A stretch of 64,000 bases of DNA from Halomonas litopenaei (lineage in GTDB: Bacteria; Pseudomonadota; Gammaproteobacteria; Pseudomonadales; Halomonadaceae). Location of the stretch: NCBI RefSeq assembly GCF_003045775.1, contig NZ_PXNS01000010.1, positions 62,001-126,000 of the forward strand, read 5' to 3'. How positions within the stretch are numbered: position 1 is the stretch's first letter; each line of letters starts with the position of its first letter. Shown piece by piece: positions 17,348 through 26,254 of the stretch. The notes beneath the pieces are model-generated. The model was not told the DNA's origin. It searched no databases and saw only the letters and a program-made list of their open reading frames with translations. The position numbers and the translations under genes were made by a program.

Positions 17348-18735
17348 GCGAGCTTGTCTCCAATCAGCCAGTCCAGCGCCAGGTCCATGCGAATATGGGG
17401 CAGCGCACCGGTGGTCGAGGGCTGAGGGCGGAAGGCGGTGAAATCGAACCCCTGGCGATCCCAGAAGGCTGGGTCAGGCAGGCGGCTGGGCACCTCGCCG
17501 GGGAAGGCCAGCAAGGGCTCGCCTTCCAGGGTGACGCCCTTGAGCGCAGGGGATTTCCTGCCCTGGTGGGTGACCTCGCGGGCCTCGGTGGCGCGAATGG
17601 CCGCCAGCGACATGGCCTTGACCGGAATATTGGCGTACTTGAGGTTCTTCAGTGGTTCGGCCAGCAGCGCCTCGAGCAGCCCGACCAGGCGGGCATGCTG
17701 TTCCGGGGTCACGTGGTCGGCCTTGGTGGCGGCGATGGCGAGGCGGTCGATGCGTGGCGTGAACAGCCGCGAGAACAGGCTGCGCTGGCCGTAGTTGAAG
17801 CTCTGCATCAGACGATGGAGCGCCTTGGACAGATCCTCGAAGCGTTCCGGCCCGGCATTCAGTGCCCCCAGCACGTCCACCAGCACGATCTGGCGATCGA
17901 AGCGCCGGAAGTGCTCGCGGTAGAACGGCTTGACGATATGTTGCTGGTAGTAGCTGAAACGCCGGGCCAGGGTACGGTAGACGCTGGTCTCGGGCAGCCG
18001 TTCGAGCTCGTCGGGCGATGCCTGCTCCAGCCCCGGCAGGGGGAAGAACTGCAGCACCGGGGCGCCGGACAGCTCCCCCGGCAGCAGAAAACGGCCGGGC
18101 TGAAGGTCGGAGAAGCCGGCCTCCCTGGCGGCGCGCAGGCCTTCGGCGTAGCGCTCGCTGATCTCCGCCAGGCGGGCCTCGTCGGCCTCGTCGTCGAGCC
18201 GAAGTTCACGCACCGCGCTTTCCCAGTCGGCCAGCATGGCGCGCCTTGCTGGCCCCGCCGCGTCCCACTGGGCGAGGCTCCAGCTCAGGAAGTCGTGGTC
18301 CAGCAGCGGCAGGTCGAGCAGCCACTCGCCAGGATAATCGAACAGGTCCAGGGTCAACTCGGCGGTATCGGGTCGCAACCACTGCTGGCGACCAGGGCGA
18401 TAGCGAATCTTCAGGCGTAACTCGCTGATGCCACGGGTGGGCTGGGGCCACTCGGGAGGCGTGCTCTCGAGGCTGGCGCGGGCTCGGTCGAAGGGAAACC
18501 TGGGGACCGCGAGATCCTGCTGGGAAACCCGCTGGGCGCCCAGCAGGCGCCCCTCGCGGCTGGCCGAGAGCAGGTCGAGCCGCGCCTCGAGCCCGGCGTG
18601 ACGCAACTGGTCCACCAGGGAGGTCAAGAATGCCGTCTTGCCGGCCCGAGATAGCCCGGTCACCGCCAGACGCAACTGGCGGTCTCGGCCGCGCTCGATC
18701 AGGTCCATCAGATCACGGGTCAGGTCCGTTGGCAT
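17344..18735 (-). CDS. ycjX: YcjX-like P-loop NTPase (DUF463)
   Basis: This 463-residue P-loop protein has Walker A GLSRAGKTAFLTSL near its N-terminus and a DLFDYPGEWLLDLPLL segment resembling the switch region of YcjX GTPases. A VLVDVLG-type Walker B element follows around residue 290, and an ATKADHV motif serves as the NKxD-like base-recognition element. The ATG at 18735 is preferred to a GTG two codons upstream, because GGAG lies 5 bp ahead. Translation is coupled to ycjF by a 4-bp overlap. Family knowledge links the pair to envelope stress; the function is not established. Confidence 0.88.
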   Translation of the reverse strand: MPTDLTRDLMDLIERGRDRQLRLAVTGLSRAGKTAFLTSLVDQLRHAGLEARLDLLSASREGRLLGAQRVSQQDLAVPRFPFDRARASLESTPPEWPQPTRGISELRLKIRYRPGRQQWLRPDTAELTLDLFDYPGEWLLDLPLLDHDFLSWSLAQWDAAGPARRAMLADWESAVRELRLDDEADEARLAEISERYAEGLRAAREAGFSDLQPGRFLLPGELSGAPVLQFFPLPGLEQASPDELERLPETSVYRTLARRFSYYQQHIVKPFYREHFRRFDRQIVLVDVLGALNAGPERFEDLSKALHRLMQSFNYGQRSLFSRLFTPRIDRLAIAATKADHVTPEQHARLVGLLEALLAEPLKNLKYANIPVKAMSLAAIRATEAREVTHQGRKSPALKGVTLEGEPLLAFPGEVPSRLPDPAFWDRQGFDFTAFRPQPSTTGALPHIRMDLALDWLIGDKLA

Positions 18736-18755
18736 TGCCACTCCGTCGGTGAAAG

Positions 18756-19958
18756 TTATTCCTTAATCTGGGGGCGACCGGCGTCAAAGGCAAGACGCTG
18801 CGCCGCGATCAGTATCAGCGGCAGGGCAGCCATCGGCAACAGCCACAGATTGAGCGTCTGCCAGCCAAGCCACTGGATCAGCGGGCCGGCCGCCAGGGCG
18901 GTGATCGCCGCAGTGGAAAACACCAGGAACTCATTGGCGGCCTGAACACGGGCCTTTTCTGCGGGCAGGTGACACTCGGTCAGAAGGCCAGTGGCCGGCA
19001 GAAAGGTAAAGTTCCAGCCCAGTCCCAGCAGGATCAAGGTGACATTGAAGCCCGCCAGGCTGGAGGGTGCCAGGGCGCTGAGGGCACTGGCGCAAAGCAG
19101 CACACAACCCAGCGCGATCATGCGTGTCGTGCCGAACCGCTGGGTCAGTTGGCCGGTGAAGAACGAGGGCGCGAACATCGCCAGCACATGCCACTGAATC
19201 GTCATCGAGACGTGGTGAAAGGCGTGGCCATCGGAGGCCATGGCCAGGGGGGTAGCGGTCATGGCCAGGTTCATCACGCCGTAGCCGATCATGGCGGCGA
19301 GTACCGCAAGCCAAAGCTTGGGCTGTGCCAGCAGCTCCCCGAGCGGACGTCTCTTGCCATGACGGGTGCTCGGGTCCAGCGGGGGCAAAGGTACCACCAG
19401 CAACAGGGCCAGAGCGATGAGGTAGAGCGCTCCCAGGCCGACAAAGCTTCCGAGAAAGGGCGTCGTGACAGCATCCTGACTGATACGTGCAAGCCAGGGG
19501 CCAAAGAAGGCGGCCAGCACACCACCGCCCATGACCAGACCGATAGCCCTGTCCCTGGCGCCGCTCGGGGCCAGCTCGATCGCCGCGAAGCGATAGAGCT
19601 GACCGAAGCCGATGCCCACGCCGATTGCCATGGTCGCCACGGTGAAGGCGGCGAAGTGATTGGCCAGCAACGCCAGGTAGGCGGCTACCGTGCCGGCGAA
19701 GCCGATCAGGTTGCCGATCACGAAGCCTCGCTTGCGCCCCAATCGGCCCATGATCAAGGAGGCCGGCAGGGTGGCGAGCATCAACCCCAGCCACTGAGTC
19801 GCCACCGGCAGGGTGGACAGCCAGGGCGAGGGCGCCAGGCTCTGGCCGATCAGCGGCGAGACGGCGATCAACAGAATGTTGCCGCTCACCAGCAGCGCCT
19901 GACACAGCGACAGCAGAAGCACACCGCCGGGGAGGCGGGATGAAGTCACAGGGGGCAT
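18756..19958 (-). CDS. MFS transporter
   Basis: This is a 400-residue major facilitator protein with about 12 hydrophobic segments. The MFS loop 2-3 motif is present (LIMGRLGRKRGFVIG), and the loop 8-9 counterpart is FFTGQLTQRFGTTRMIALG. The substrate cannot be read from sequence. The start is the ATG at 19958, with GGAGA 9 bp upstream; an extended frame to 20072 lacks support. It lies 52 bp downstream of a GlxA-type AraC regulator on the same strand, so the two may be cotranscribed or functionally linked. Confidence 0.85.
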   Translation of the reverse strand: MPPVTSSRLPGGVLLLSLCQALLVSGNILLIAVSPLIGQSLAPSPWLSTLPVATQWLGLMLATLPASLIMGRLGRKRGFVIGNLIGFAGTVAAYLALLANHFAAFTVATMAIGVGIGFGQLYRFAAIELAPSGARDRAIGLVMGGGVLAAFFGPWLARISQDAVTTPFLGSFVGLGALYLIALALLLVVPLPPLDPSTRHGKRRPLGELLAQPKLWLAVLAAMIGYGVMNLAMTATPLAMASDGHAFHHVSMTIQWHVLAMFAPSFFTGQLTQRFGTTRMIALGCVLLCASALSALAPSSLAGFNVTLILLGLGWNFTFLPATGLLTECHLPAEKARVQAANEFLVFSTAAITALAAGPLIQWLGWQTLNLWLLPMAALPLILIAAQRLAFDAGRPQIKE

Positions 19959-20010
19959 GGCGGAGTCTCCGGTAACGAAGGTCGTGGATAAAAAAGACTG
20001 AGGCGGTGAC

Positions 20011-21030
20011 TCAGCGATGGTTCGCTGAATCGGCGCCGAAGCGCGCGCGGTAGATCGACGGCGAAACGCCATAGTGGCGATGGAACTGGCGTCTCAATTG
20101 TTCGCTGGTGCCCAGGCGCCAGCGTGAAGCGAGGCGTTCCAGCGAGGTTTCGCCACGCACCAGCTCGCGCCGAGCCGCCTCCAGGCGCAGTCCGGTGAGA
20201 TACTCGCCGGGACTGGTGTCCAGGTGGTGGCGAAACAGCCGGGTCAGGTGGCGTGGGGTGATCTTCAGGCTGTCGGCCATGCTCTCCAGGTCGAAGGCGC
20301 CGCCGGGGTCGGCGTGCAGTCGATCGATCAAGGGGCGCAGGCGGGGGCCGCAACGATGCTGGCGAGACAGCAGTTCGCTGAACTGGGACTGGCCGCCGGG
20401 GCGATGGAGGAACATCACCAGTTCGCGGGCCACCGCTGCGGCGGCTTCTGCGCCCAGATCACTCTCGACCAGCGACAGTGCCAGGTCGATGCCGGCGGTG
20501 ACCCCGGCGCTGGTGTAGCGCCCGCCGTCATGGACGTAGAGCGCATCGGCCTGGACCCTTACCTGCGGAAAGTCGTCGGCAAGCTGTCGACAGTGGCGCC
20601 AGTGGGTGGTGGCGCTGCGTCCGTCGAGCAGGCCCGCATCGGCCAGCAGGAAGGCGCCGGTGCAGACGGCGCCCAGGCGCCCGAGGTGCGGCGCCACCCG
20701 CGTCAGTCGTTCGCGCCAGCGCTGTTGCTGGCACTGGACGAAGACGCCGTGGCCTCCGGCGATGAGCAGGGTGGTCAGGTCGCGGCCGTTGCCGCCAGCA
20801 TCGGGGGGCTTGTCGAGTTCGCTCTCCCACCCTTCCCAGTCAAGATCCGGCAGGAGTCGCAGACCGCCGTTGGTGACCAGTTCGCTCGCACTTCGGCCGA
20901 TCAGACGTAGCCGGTAGGCAGGCTTGCCCAGCACGTCGTTGGCGCTGGCGAAGACCTGCCAGGGGCCGCTGACGTCGAGCATCTGACAGTCGGGGTAGGC
21001 CAGCAGGGCGACGTCTCGAGTCGTGGTCAC
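20011..21030 (-). CDS. GlxA-type AraC-family transcriptional regulator
   Basis: This 339-residue regulator has an N-terminal DJ-1/PfpI-like domain (VALLAYPDCQMLDVSGPWQVF, with VCTGAFLLADAGLLDGRSATTHW at the nucleophile elbow). A C-terminal AraC double helix-turn-helix follows (SLKITPRHLTRLFRHHLDTSPGEYL). I choose the GTG at 21030, because CTGGAG lies about 9 bp upstream, over an in-frame ATG at 21060. It probably controls the following MFS gene; GlxA-like regulators often sense amino-acid or quaternary-amine metabolites. Confidence 0.88.
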   Translation of the reverse strand: MTTTRDVALLAYPDCQMLDVSGPWQVFASANDVLGKPAYRLRLIGRSASELVTNGGLRLLPDLDWEGWESELDKPPDAGGNGRDLTTLLIAGGHGVFVQCQQQRWRERLTRVAPHLGRLGAVCTGAFLLADAGLLDGRSATTHWRHCRQLADDFPQVRVQADALYVHDGGRYTSAGVTAGIDLALSLVESDLGAEAAAAVARELVMFLHRPGGQSQFSELLSRQHRCGPRLRPLIDRLHADPGGAFDLESMADSLKITPRHLTRLFRHHLDTSPGEYLTGLRLEAARRELVRGETSLERLASRWRLGTSEQLRRQFHRHYGVSPSIYRARFGADSANHR

Positions 21031-21161
21031 GATGGGGGCTCCAGAGAAGGGGGGGCGCACCTGACAACGGCGCGACAGCGAATCTCTGGAGTCTGGGGGA
21101 GGTCAGGAATGTCGGCAAGGACCAATACCCCACCGATATGGACATACGGTGTCCACAACGA

Positions 21162-21192
21162 CGACGCCCCGCCTTGACAGGGCGGGGCGTCG
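21162..21192. terminator. GC-rich hairpin between the GlxA-type and YidK-like genes
   Basis: A perfect 12-bp stem (21162-21173 with 21181-21192) has a TTGACAG loop. It lies 57 bp downstream of the YidK-like stop on the minus strand and upstream of the GlxA-type gene. No convincing T-run flanks it, so termination would be weak. Confidence 0.55.
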
Positions 21193-21248
21193 CGGTCAGA
21201 GCAGACCGTGGTGACGGTCAGGTTCTGGTCCGTCGGAGATCGGGAGCA

Positions 21249-22844
21249 TCAGCCGGCAAAGGCCAGGTAGATGGCGATGACCAGGATCACCAGCACGATG
21301 CCCGCCGGCACGGCGCCCTTCCAGGGCGTCAGGTCGACGGCGCCCACGTCCTCCTGCTTCCAGGCCTCAGCGCGCGGGCGCAGCTTGCCGATCACCAGCA
21401 TCAATGCCACCAGCAGCACGAACACCAGGGCGACGAAGTGGAACTCGTGCATGATCACCGGCAGCTTGTTGAAGGGCGGGATGAAGTAGCCACAGAAGAT
21501 GGCCAGACAGCCACCCACCAGGGCGATCTTGGCCGCCATGGGGGGCACCCGCCGGGTCAGCAGGCCGACCACCACCACCGCCAGGATGGGGATGAAGTAG
21601 ATGGCGTTCATCTTCTGCAGATAACCGAACAGGCTTTCCTGGCCGGCCAGCAGTGGCGCGATGATCATCGCGGAGATGGCCATGATCCAGCCGAACACCT
21701 GGCTCGACTTGACCACCTGAGCCTCGGTGGCGTCCTTCTTCAGGACCGCCTTGTAGAGGCCCAGACTGAACAGGGTGGTGGTGGAGTTCAGCGCCGAGTT
21801 GAAGGAAGACAGGATGGCGCCGACCATCACCGCGGCGAAGAAGCCGGTGAGTGGCGCCGGCAGCACGTTGAACACCAGGTGGCCGTAGGCCGCGTCAGCC
21901 TTGACGCCCTGATCGGCGTACAGGTGGTAGGCGATGATGCCCGGCAGGACCAGGTACAGGGGCCCCAGCAGCTTGAAGAAGCCGGTCAGCAGCACGCCCT
22001 TCTGGCCCTCGGCCAGGTTCTTGGCGGCGAAGGTCCGCTGGATGATCTGCTGGTTGGTGGTCCAGTAGAAGACGTTGATCAGGAAGACGCCGGTGAACAG
22101 GGTGAAGAAGGGGACGCTCTGCTCGCTGCCACCGATGGAGTTCATCTTGTCGGGGTTGGATTCCTTGAGGATCTCCCAGCCGGCGAGCACACCGCCATTG
22201 TCGCTGACCGCCTGAAGGCCGAAGTAGACGATCACGAAGCCACCGATCAACAGGCCGACGCCATTGAGGGTATCCGACACGGCAACGGTGCGCAGGCCCC
22301 CGAACAGGGCATAGATGGAGCCGATGATGCCGACGATCCACACCGTCAGCCACAGCAGGGTGGTGCTGGATTCGATGCCGGTGAGCCCGGACAGGTCGAG
22401 CATGCCCTGCAGGCCGATGGCGCCGGAGTAGAGGATGATCGGCAGCAGTACCACCGCGTAGGCGATCAGGAAGATCACGTTGGTGATCAGTTGGGTGCCC
22501 TTGTCGAAGCGAATCTCGAGCAGCTGGGGCAGGGTGGCGATGCCGCTTTTCAGAAAGCGCGGCAGGAAGAACAGCGCCAGCGCCACCAGCGCCATGACCG
22601 CCACCACCTCCCAGGCCATCACGCTGAGGCCATCGGTGAAGGCGGAGCCGTTGAGGCCGACCATCTGCTCGGTGGACAGGTTGGTCATCAACAGCGAGCC
22701 GGCGATCAGCGGGAAGGTCAGGCTGCGTCCCGCCAGGAAGAAGCCGCTGGTGCTTGAATGGTCGTCACGGCGGGTGATGCGCCAGGTGATGAAGGCGACC
22801 AGTCCTGTAAAGAACAGGAAGGACGCGAAGGTGAGTAGGGGCAT
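21249..22844 (-). CDS. Sodium:solute symporter (SSS/SLC5 family, YidK-like)
   Basis: This 531-residue LeuT-fold sodium symporter has about 14 hydrophobic segments. Strongly conserved parts are GFFLAGRSLTFPLIAGSLLMTNLSTEQMVGLNG near the N-terminus, the AYAVVLLPIILYSGAIGLQ segment, and FAAVMVGAILSSFNSALNS in the core (sodium-site serines). It is closest to E. coli YidK and SGLT-like sugar transporters, so a sugar substrate is plausible but unproven. The ATG at 22844 has AAGGA 7 bp upstream; the 16-residue upstream extension is unsupported. About 380 bp of upstream DNA carries two inverted repeats that may be regulatory. Confidence 0.9.
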   Translation of the reverse strand: MPLLTFASFLFFTGLVAFITWRITRRDDHSSTSGFFLAGRSLTFPLIAGSLLMTNLSTEQMVGLNGSAFTDGLSVMAWEVVAVMALVALALFFLPRFLKSGIATLPQLLEIRFDKGTQLITNVIFLIAYAVVLLPIILYSGAIGLQGMLDLSGLTGIESSTTLLWLTVWIVGIIGSIYALFGGLRTVAVSDTLNGVGLLIGGFVIVYFGLQAVSDNGGVLAGWEILKESNPDKMNSIGGSEQSVPFFTLFTGVFLINVFYWTTNQQIIQRTFAAKNLAEGQKGVLLTGFFKLLGPLYLVLPGIIAYHLYADQGVKADAAYGHLVFNVLPAPLTGFFAAVMVGAILSSFNSALNSTTTLFSLGLYKAVLKKDATEAQVVKSSQVFGWIMAISAMIIAPLLAGQESLFGYLQKMNAIYFIPILAVVVVGLLTRRVPPMAAKIALVGGCLAIFCGYFIPPFNKLPVIMHEFHFVALVFVLLVALMLVIGKLRPRAEAWKQEDVGAVDLTPWKGAVPAGIVLVILVIAIYLAFAG

Positions 22845-23098
22845 GGTGTCATCCTTGCGGTCGTTGTCCGGTGCGGCGTGGTCGTGAGCCACCTCCCAAA
22901 GGGGGCATGGCGATTACCGCACTTGGGTCGATGTCCGTGCCGAGCGCCAGCTGGCAGGCCAGTGGCGCCGACACCCAGGAAGTATCTTTGCAGCGCTTGC
23001 GTCATCCTGCCCGCTGCAGTGCATCTTTTGGCGCTGAAGCAGCGCGGGTTCGCGCAGTGTCGCATTGACGTCAAGTCGGTGGAAATTCCGAAAGTCTT

Positions 23099-23139
23099 CG
23101 TCTTTTTCCAGAAAGACGTCGAACTTAAAGGATTAAGTT
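23099..23139. promoter_or_regulatory. Pair of adjacent inverted repeats upstream of the YidK-like gene
   Basis: The gap 22845-23223 holds no credible gene. It contains CGTCTTT-N6-AAAGACG (23099-23118) followed three bases on by AACTTAA-AGGA-TTAAGTT (23122-23139). Both are perfect 7-bp dyads in a locally AT-rich stretch about 255-295 bp upstream of the symporter start. They could be operators, or the tail of an unannotated transcript. No promoter hexamer pair is convincing. A third stem, 23184-23201, lies just beyond the 72-aa gene. Confidence 0.4.
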
Positions 23140-23223
23140 AACCGACGGTTGCGTATTCCAACTACGTGATCGCAAGTCTAATCGGCTCGCCGTGGCGAGC
23201 CATACGTCTTTTGTCGCAGCGGG

Positions 23224-23442
23224 TCAGTTTGGCGGAGCTGCTGAAATCGGCACAGGCTCGATGATGCCGAACAGTTGCAGCAGTGTCGGCGTTGCCGCGA
23301 TGATAAAGCCGCACAGGGCCAGTGCACGACCGGGCCATCGGCGCTGCGGGTGGCGTGCCAGGTGAAGGCCGAGCAGGCAGACCAGCAAGCCCGTGAGATG
23401 AAACACCACGGCGAGCGATCGAAGCAGTTCAAACGAGGTCAT
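23224..23442 (-). CDS. Small hypothetical membrane protein (72 aa)
   Basis: I do not recognise this family. The product has two hydrophobic helices (SLAVVFHLTGLLVCLLGLHLA and ALALCGFIIAATPTLLQLFGII) separated by a basic loop, and a short proline-rich tail. AGGGA lies 9 bp upstream of the ATG. It is divergent from the DUF924 gene, with 102 bp between starts, and a GGCTCGC/GCGAGCC stem follows it. Codon use looks like its neighbours. It could be a spurious frame, but the ribosome site and the two-TM pattern favour a real gene. Confidence 0.55.
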   Translation of the reverse strand: MTSFELLRSLAVVFHLTGLLVCLLGLHLARHPQRRWPGRALALCGFIIAATPTLLQLFGIIEPVPISAAPPN

Positions 23443-23544
23443 GGGCTGTCCCTGGGCATCCTGTGGCAGAGGGGCGACGTGGCGGAATCCGCGAGCGAAA
23501 GGGCGCGGCCGCCTGGGTCACAAGCGAGCGAAGGGGAGTCTGCC

Positions 23545-24099
23545 ATGACCGACAGGGTGGTGCGAGCCGACGAAGTGATCGAGTTCTGGTTTCAGACGCT
23601 GACACCAAAACAGTGGTTTGCCAAGGATGATGCGCTGGATGGCCGTATCCGCCATGACTTCGGTGCGACCCTGGCGGCGGCGGCCGCCGGCGAGACCTGG
23701 CAGTGGCGTACCTCGGCCCGCGGGCGGCTGGCGGAAATCCTGGTGCTCGATCAGTTCTCTCGCAACATCTACCGCGGCGAGCCGCGAGCCTTCGCCTGTG
23801 ACGGTCAGGCCCTGGTACTGGCCCAGGAGGCGGTGTCCCAGCGCGCAGATCGGGTGCTCGATCCTCCCTGGCGAGCCTTCCTGTACATGCCCTATATGCA
23901 CAGCGAGTCGTTGCGTGTGCACGACGAGGCGCTGCGTCTGTTCGACCAACCGGGACTCGAGCACAACCTGCACCACGAACATCGCCACCGCGAGGTACTG
24001 GTGCGTTTTGGTCGTTATCCTCAGCGCAATGAGGCGCTGGGACGAGCGTCCACCGCCGAGGAGCTGGCCTTTCTTGCCCAGCCCGGCAACCGATTCTAG
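23545..24099 (+). CDS. DUF924 family protein
   Basis: This 184-residue soluble helical protein matches the DUF924 family. Conserved blocks include the N-terminal VIEFWFQTLTPKQWFAKDDALDGRIRHDF pattern, the central ILVLDQFSRNIYRG, and the FLYMPYMHSESLRVHDEAL and FGRYPQRNEALGRAST blocks. The fold is TPR-like and no biochemical function is established. The ATG at 23545 has AAGGGGA at 23531-23537. It stands alone, divergent from a small membrane-protein gene. Confidence 0.9.
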   Translation: MTDRVVRADEVIEFWFQTLTPKQWFAKDDALDGRIRHDFGATLAAAAAGETWQWRTSARGRLAEILVLDQFSRNIYRGEPRAFACDGQALVLAQEAVSQRADRVLDPPWRAFLYMPYMHSESLRVHDEALRLFDQPGLEHNLHHEHRHREVLVRFGRYPQRNEALGRASTAEELAFLAQPGNRF

Positions 24100-24343
24100 T
24101 CGCGACGAAGGGGCTGTCATCGGCGCTGACCCAGCGTCACCGGACGGCATTCGTGCTGTCGCGTCTCACATTACGTGACATATCCCTACTTTCGTATGCA
24201 TTGATGTAATGGTATAGCTGTGAGCGGTGAAGATCGTCCGCGGGCGATCGACGCGGCACCTCGCGCCCTGGTCAAGGGATTTGGTCGAAGGAGCGAGGGT
24301 GAATGATTCGCAAGTTTCCATTCAGTGACGAAAGGAGAACGCA

Positions 24344-24583
24344 ATGAGCTTTATCGCGTGGTTGATCATCGGTGGTCTGGCGGGCTGGATCGCGGGCAAC
24401 ATCATGCGTGGCGGCGGCTTCGGCCTGCTCGGCAACATCGGCGTCGGCGTGGTAGGTGCCCTGATTGGCGGCCTGCTGTTCAGCCTGGTGGGGCTGTCCA
24501 GCGGCGGCTTTATCGGTTCACTGGTCACAGCGGTGGTGGGTGCCGTGGTGCTGCTGTGGGGTGTGGGCAAGCTACGCGGTTAG
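24344..24583 (+). CDS. GlsB/YeaQ/YmgE family stress-response membrane protein
   Basis: This 79-residue glycine-rich protein has three hydrophobic segments and the family pattern AWLIIGGLAGWIAGNIMRGGGFG followed by NIGVGVVGALIGG. The family (Transgly_assoc) is linked to general or acid stress and is usually expressed late. It is monocistronic. AAAGGAG ends 6 bp before the ATG, and a strong terminator follows. The 244-bp upstream region contains a TCAC-N5-GTGA dyad (24166-24178) and GGTATAGCT near 24211, a possible -10. Confidence 0.92.
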   Translation: MSFIAWLIIGGLAGWIAGNIMRGGGFGLLGNIGVGVVGALIGGLLFSLVGLSSGGFIGSLVTAVVGAVVLLWGVGKLRG

Positions 24584-24629
24584 CGCGCTCTGATCAGCGA
24601 CCGAATGGCGGCGACTCGCCGTCATCGCA

Positions 24630-24658
24630 AGGGGCCCGGTGCACTGCACCGGGCCCTT
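24630..24658 (+). terminator. Intrinsic terminator after the GlsB/YeaQ-type gene
   Basis: A long perfect stem (GGGCCCGGTGC/GCACCGGGCCC, loop ACT), flanked by AA and TT, is symmetric. It could therefore end both this gene and the convergent amidase gene, whose stop is 38 bp further on. Confidence 0.8.
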
Positions 24659-24695
24659 GTCGTAGGTGGCCCCTGCCAGGGGCCTGATGCACCGC

Positions 24696-26114
24696 TCAGC
24701 CGGCGCGCTGGGCCGGGTCCGGCAGGGTCGGGAAGCGCGGCGGATGTGCCTCGAGAAAGGCGTGGCAGGCGCGCAGTACCCGGGCGTCGTCGAACTTGCC
24801 GCCGGCCAGCTGGAAACCCACCGGCAGGCCACGGTCGGTGAAACCGCAGGGTACCGAGGCGGCCGGCTGCTGGCTCAGGTTGAAGGGGTAGGAGAATGGC
24901 GCCCACTCCTCCCAGTCGCGCATCTGGCTACCCGGCGGCACCTGGTGGTTGATCTCGAAGGGGCTGATCGGCACCGAGGGCGTCATCAGCAGGTGGTAGT
25001 CCTGGTTGAACTGCTCAAGACGCATGGTCAGCTCGGCTCGGGCCGCCTGGGCGCGAAACAGCTCCACGGCCTTCCACTCTTCTGCACGCAGGGCGTTCTC
25101 GTAGAGGCCGGGGTCCAGCTTGGCGCGTTCGCTGTCGCTGAGCTGCGAGACCATCTCCAGCGAGGCGGTGAACCACAGCCGCTGAAAGATCCATAGCGGC
25201 GAGGGCAGCTCTGGATCCACCTCGCAGATCTCCGCGCCCAGATCGCGCATGCGATCCGCCGCTTCTCTGACCCGTGTGGCGACCTGAGGGTCCACCTCGG
25301 CGAAGCCCAGATCGGTGGAAAAGGCGATGCGCAGTCCCTCGAGCCCCTTGCCGATATCCTGGCCCCAGTCCTCCGGCTGGCCCCGGGTGGCGTAGGGATC
25401 GACATAGTCGTAGCGGCCAATGACATTGAGCATCGCCACGGCGTCGTCGACGCTGCGGGCGATGGGTCCGATATGGGACAGCGTCGGTTCTTCCGCCGGC
25501 GGCCACTGGGGCGTCCAGCCGAAGGTCGGCTTGAAGCCGAACACCCCGCAGAAGGCGGCGGGAATGCGGATCGAGCCGCCGGAGTCGCCGCCCTGGTGCA
25601 ACACCCCCATGTTGAGGGCCGCTGCGGCGGCAGCACCGCCGGACGAACCTCCTGCGGTCAGGCGGGTATCCCAGGGGTTGCAGGTGGCGCCGAACACCCG
25701 ATTGTCGGTGACCGCCTTCCAGCCGTCTTCCGGCGTGTTGGTCTTGCCCAGCAGGATGGCGCCGGCCTCTCTCAGGCGTTTCGCCGGTGGCGCGTCGGCA
25801 TCGCAGGGCTCGCTTGAACCCAGCAGCGAGCCGTTGGACGTCGGCATGCCGGCCACGTTGGTCAGATCCTTGAGCGAGACCGGAACACCGTCGATCGGAC
25901 TCAGCGGCTTGCCCCGGCCCCAGCGACGTGCCGACGCCTTGGCCGCCTTTTCGGCACCCTCGGCGTCGACGTAGGTGTAGGCATTGACGGCGTCGTTGAA
26001 GCGCTCGATGCGCGCAAGCGCCGCCCGTGTAGCTTCCAGGGGGGAGGCGTCGCCGCTGCGATAGTGCTCCGTCAGCGCGGCAACGCCCAGAATGCCCAGT
26101 TCGTCCTCTTGCAT
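24696..26114 (-). CDS. Amidase (amidase-signature family)
   Basis: This 472-residue amidase-signature hydrolase carries the complete Ser-cisSer-Lys triad. The lysine is in GVPVSLKDLTNV, the cis-serine is in the glycine/serine loop TAGGSSGGAAAA, and the nucleophile is in GGDSGGSIRIPAAFCG. Substrate (amide, carbamoyl or aryl-acylamide) is not deducible. The ATG at 26114 has GAGGGA 8 bp upstream, and a further ATG lies 7 codons upstream. It follows gabT on the same strand but is separated by a strong hairpin, so any link to GABA metabolism is only positional. Confidence 0.9.
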   Translation of the reverse strand: MQEDELGILGVAALTEHYRSGDASPLEATRAALARIERFNDAVNAYTYVDAEGAEKAAKASARRWGRGKPLSPIDGVPVSLKDLTNVAGMPTSNGSLLGSSEPCDADAPPAKRLREAGAILLGKTNTPEDGWKAVTDNRVFGATCNPWDTRLTAGGSSGGAAAAAALNMGVLHQGGDSGGSIRIPAAFCGVFGFKPTFGWTPQWPPAEEPTLSHIGPIARSVDDAVAMLNVIGRYDYVDPYATRGQPEDWGQDIGKGLEGLRIAFSTDLGFAEVDPQVATRVREAADRMRDLGAEICEVDPELPSPLWIFQRLWFTASLEMVSQLSDSERAKLDPGLYENALRAEEWKAVELFRAQAARAELTMRLEQFNQDYHLLMTPSVPISPFEINHQVPPGSQMRDWEEWAPFSYPFNLSQQPAASVPCGFTDRGLPVGFQLAGGKFDDARVLRACHAFLEAHPPRFPTLPDPAQRAG

Positions 26115-26189
26115 GGTCGGGTCCCTCGCGTCCATGGATGGACCCTTACCCTAGCTTGATTCGGCATAGTGTTGCCAACCCCCACAAAC

Positions 26190-26222
26190 GATGACGCCAC
26201 CGGCGGGACCGGTGGCGTCATC
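26190..26222 (-). terminator. Hairpin terminator after gabT
   Basis: A perfect 14-bp stem (26190-26203 with 26209-26222), loop CGGGA, lies 33 bp past the gabT stop. On the minus strand it is followed by GTTTGTG, a modest T-tract. Confidence 0.75.
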
Positions 26223-26254
26223 GGCTGACGGCTCAGGCCGTCAAGGCTTCACGA

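Noticed and set aside
21138..22757. 539-aa plus-strand reading frame
   Set aside because: It is antisense to the strongly supported YidK-like symporter. The translation is His/Asp/Gln-rich low complexity, typical of GC-rich antisense frames.
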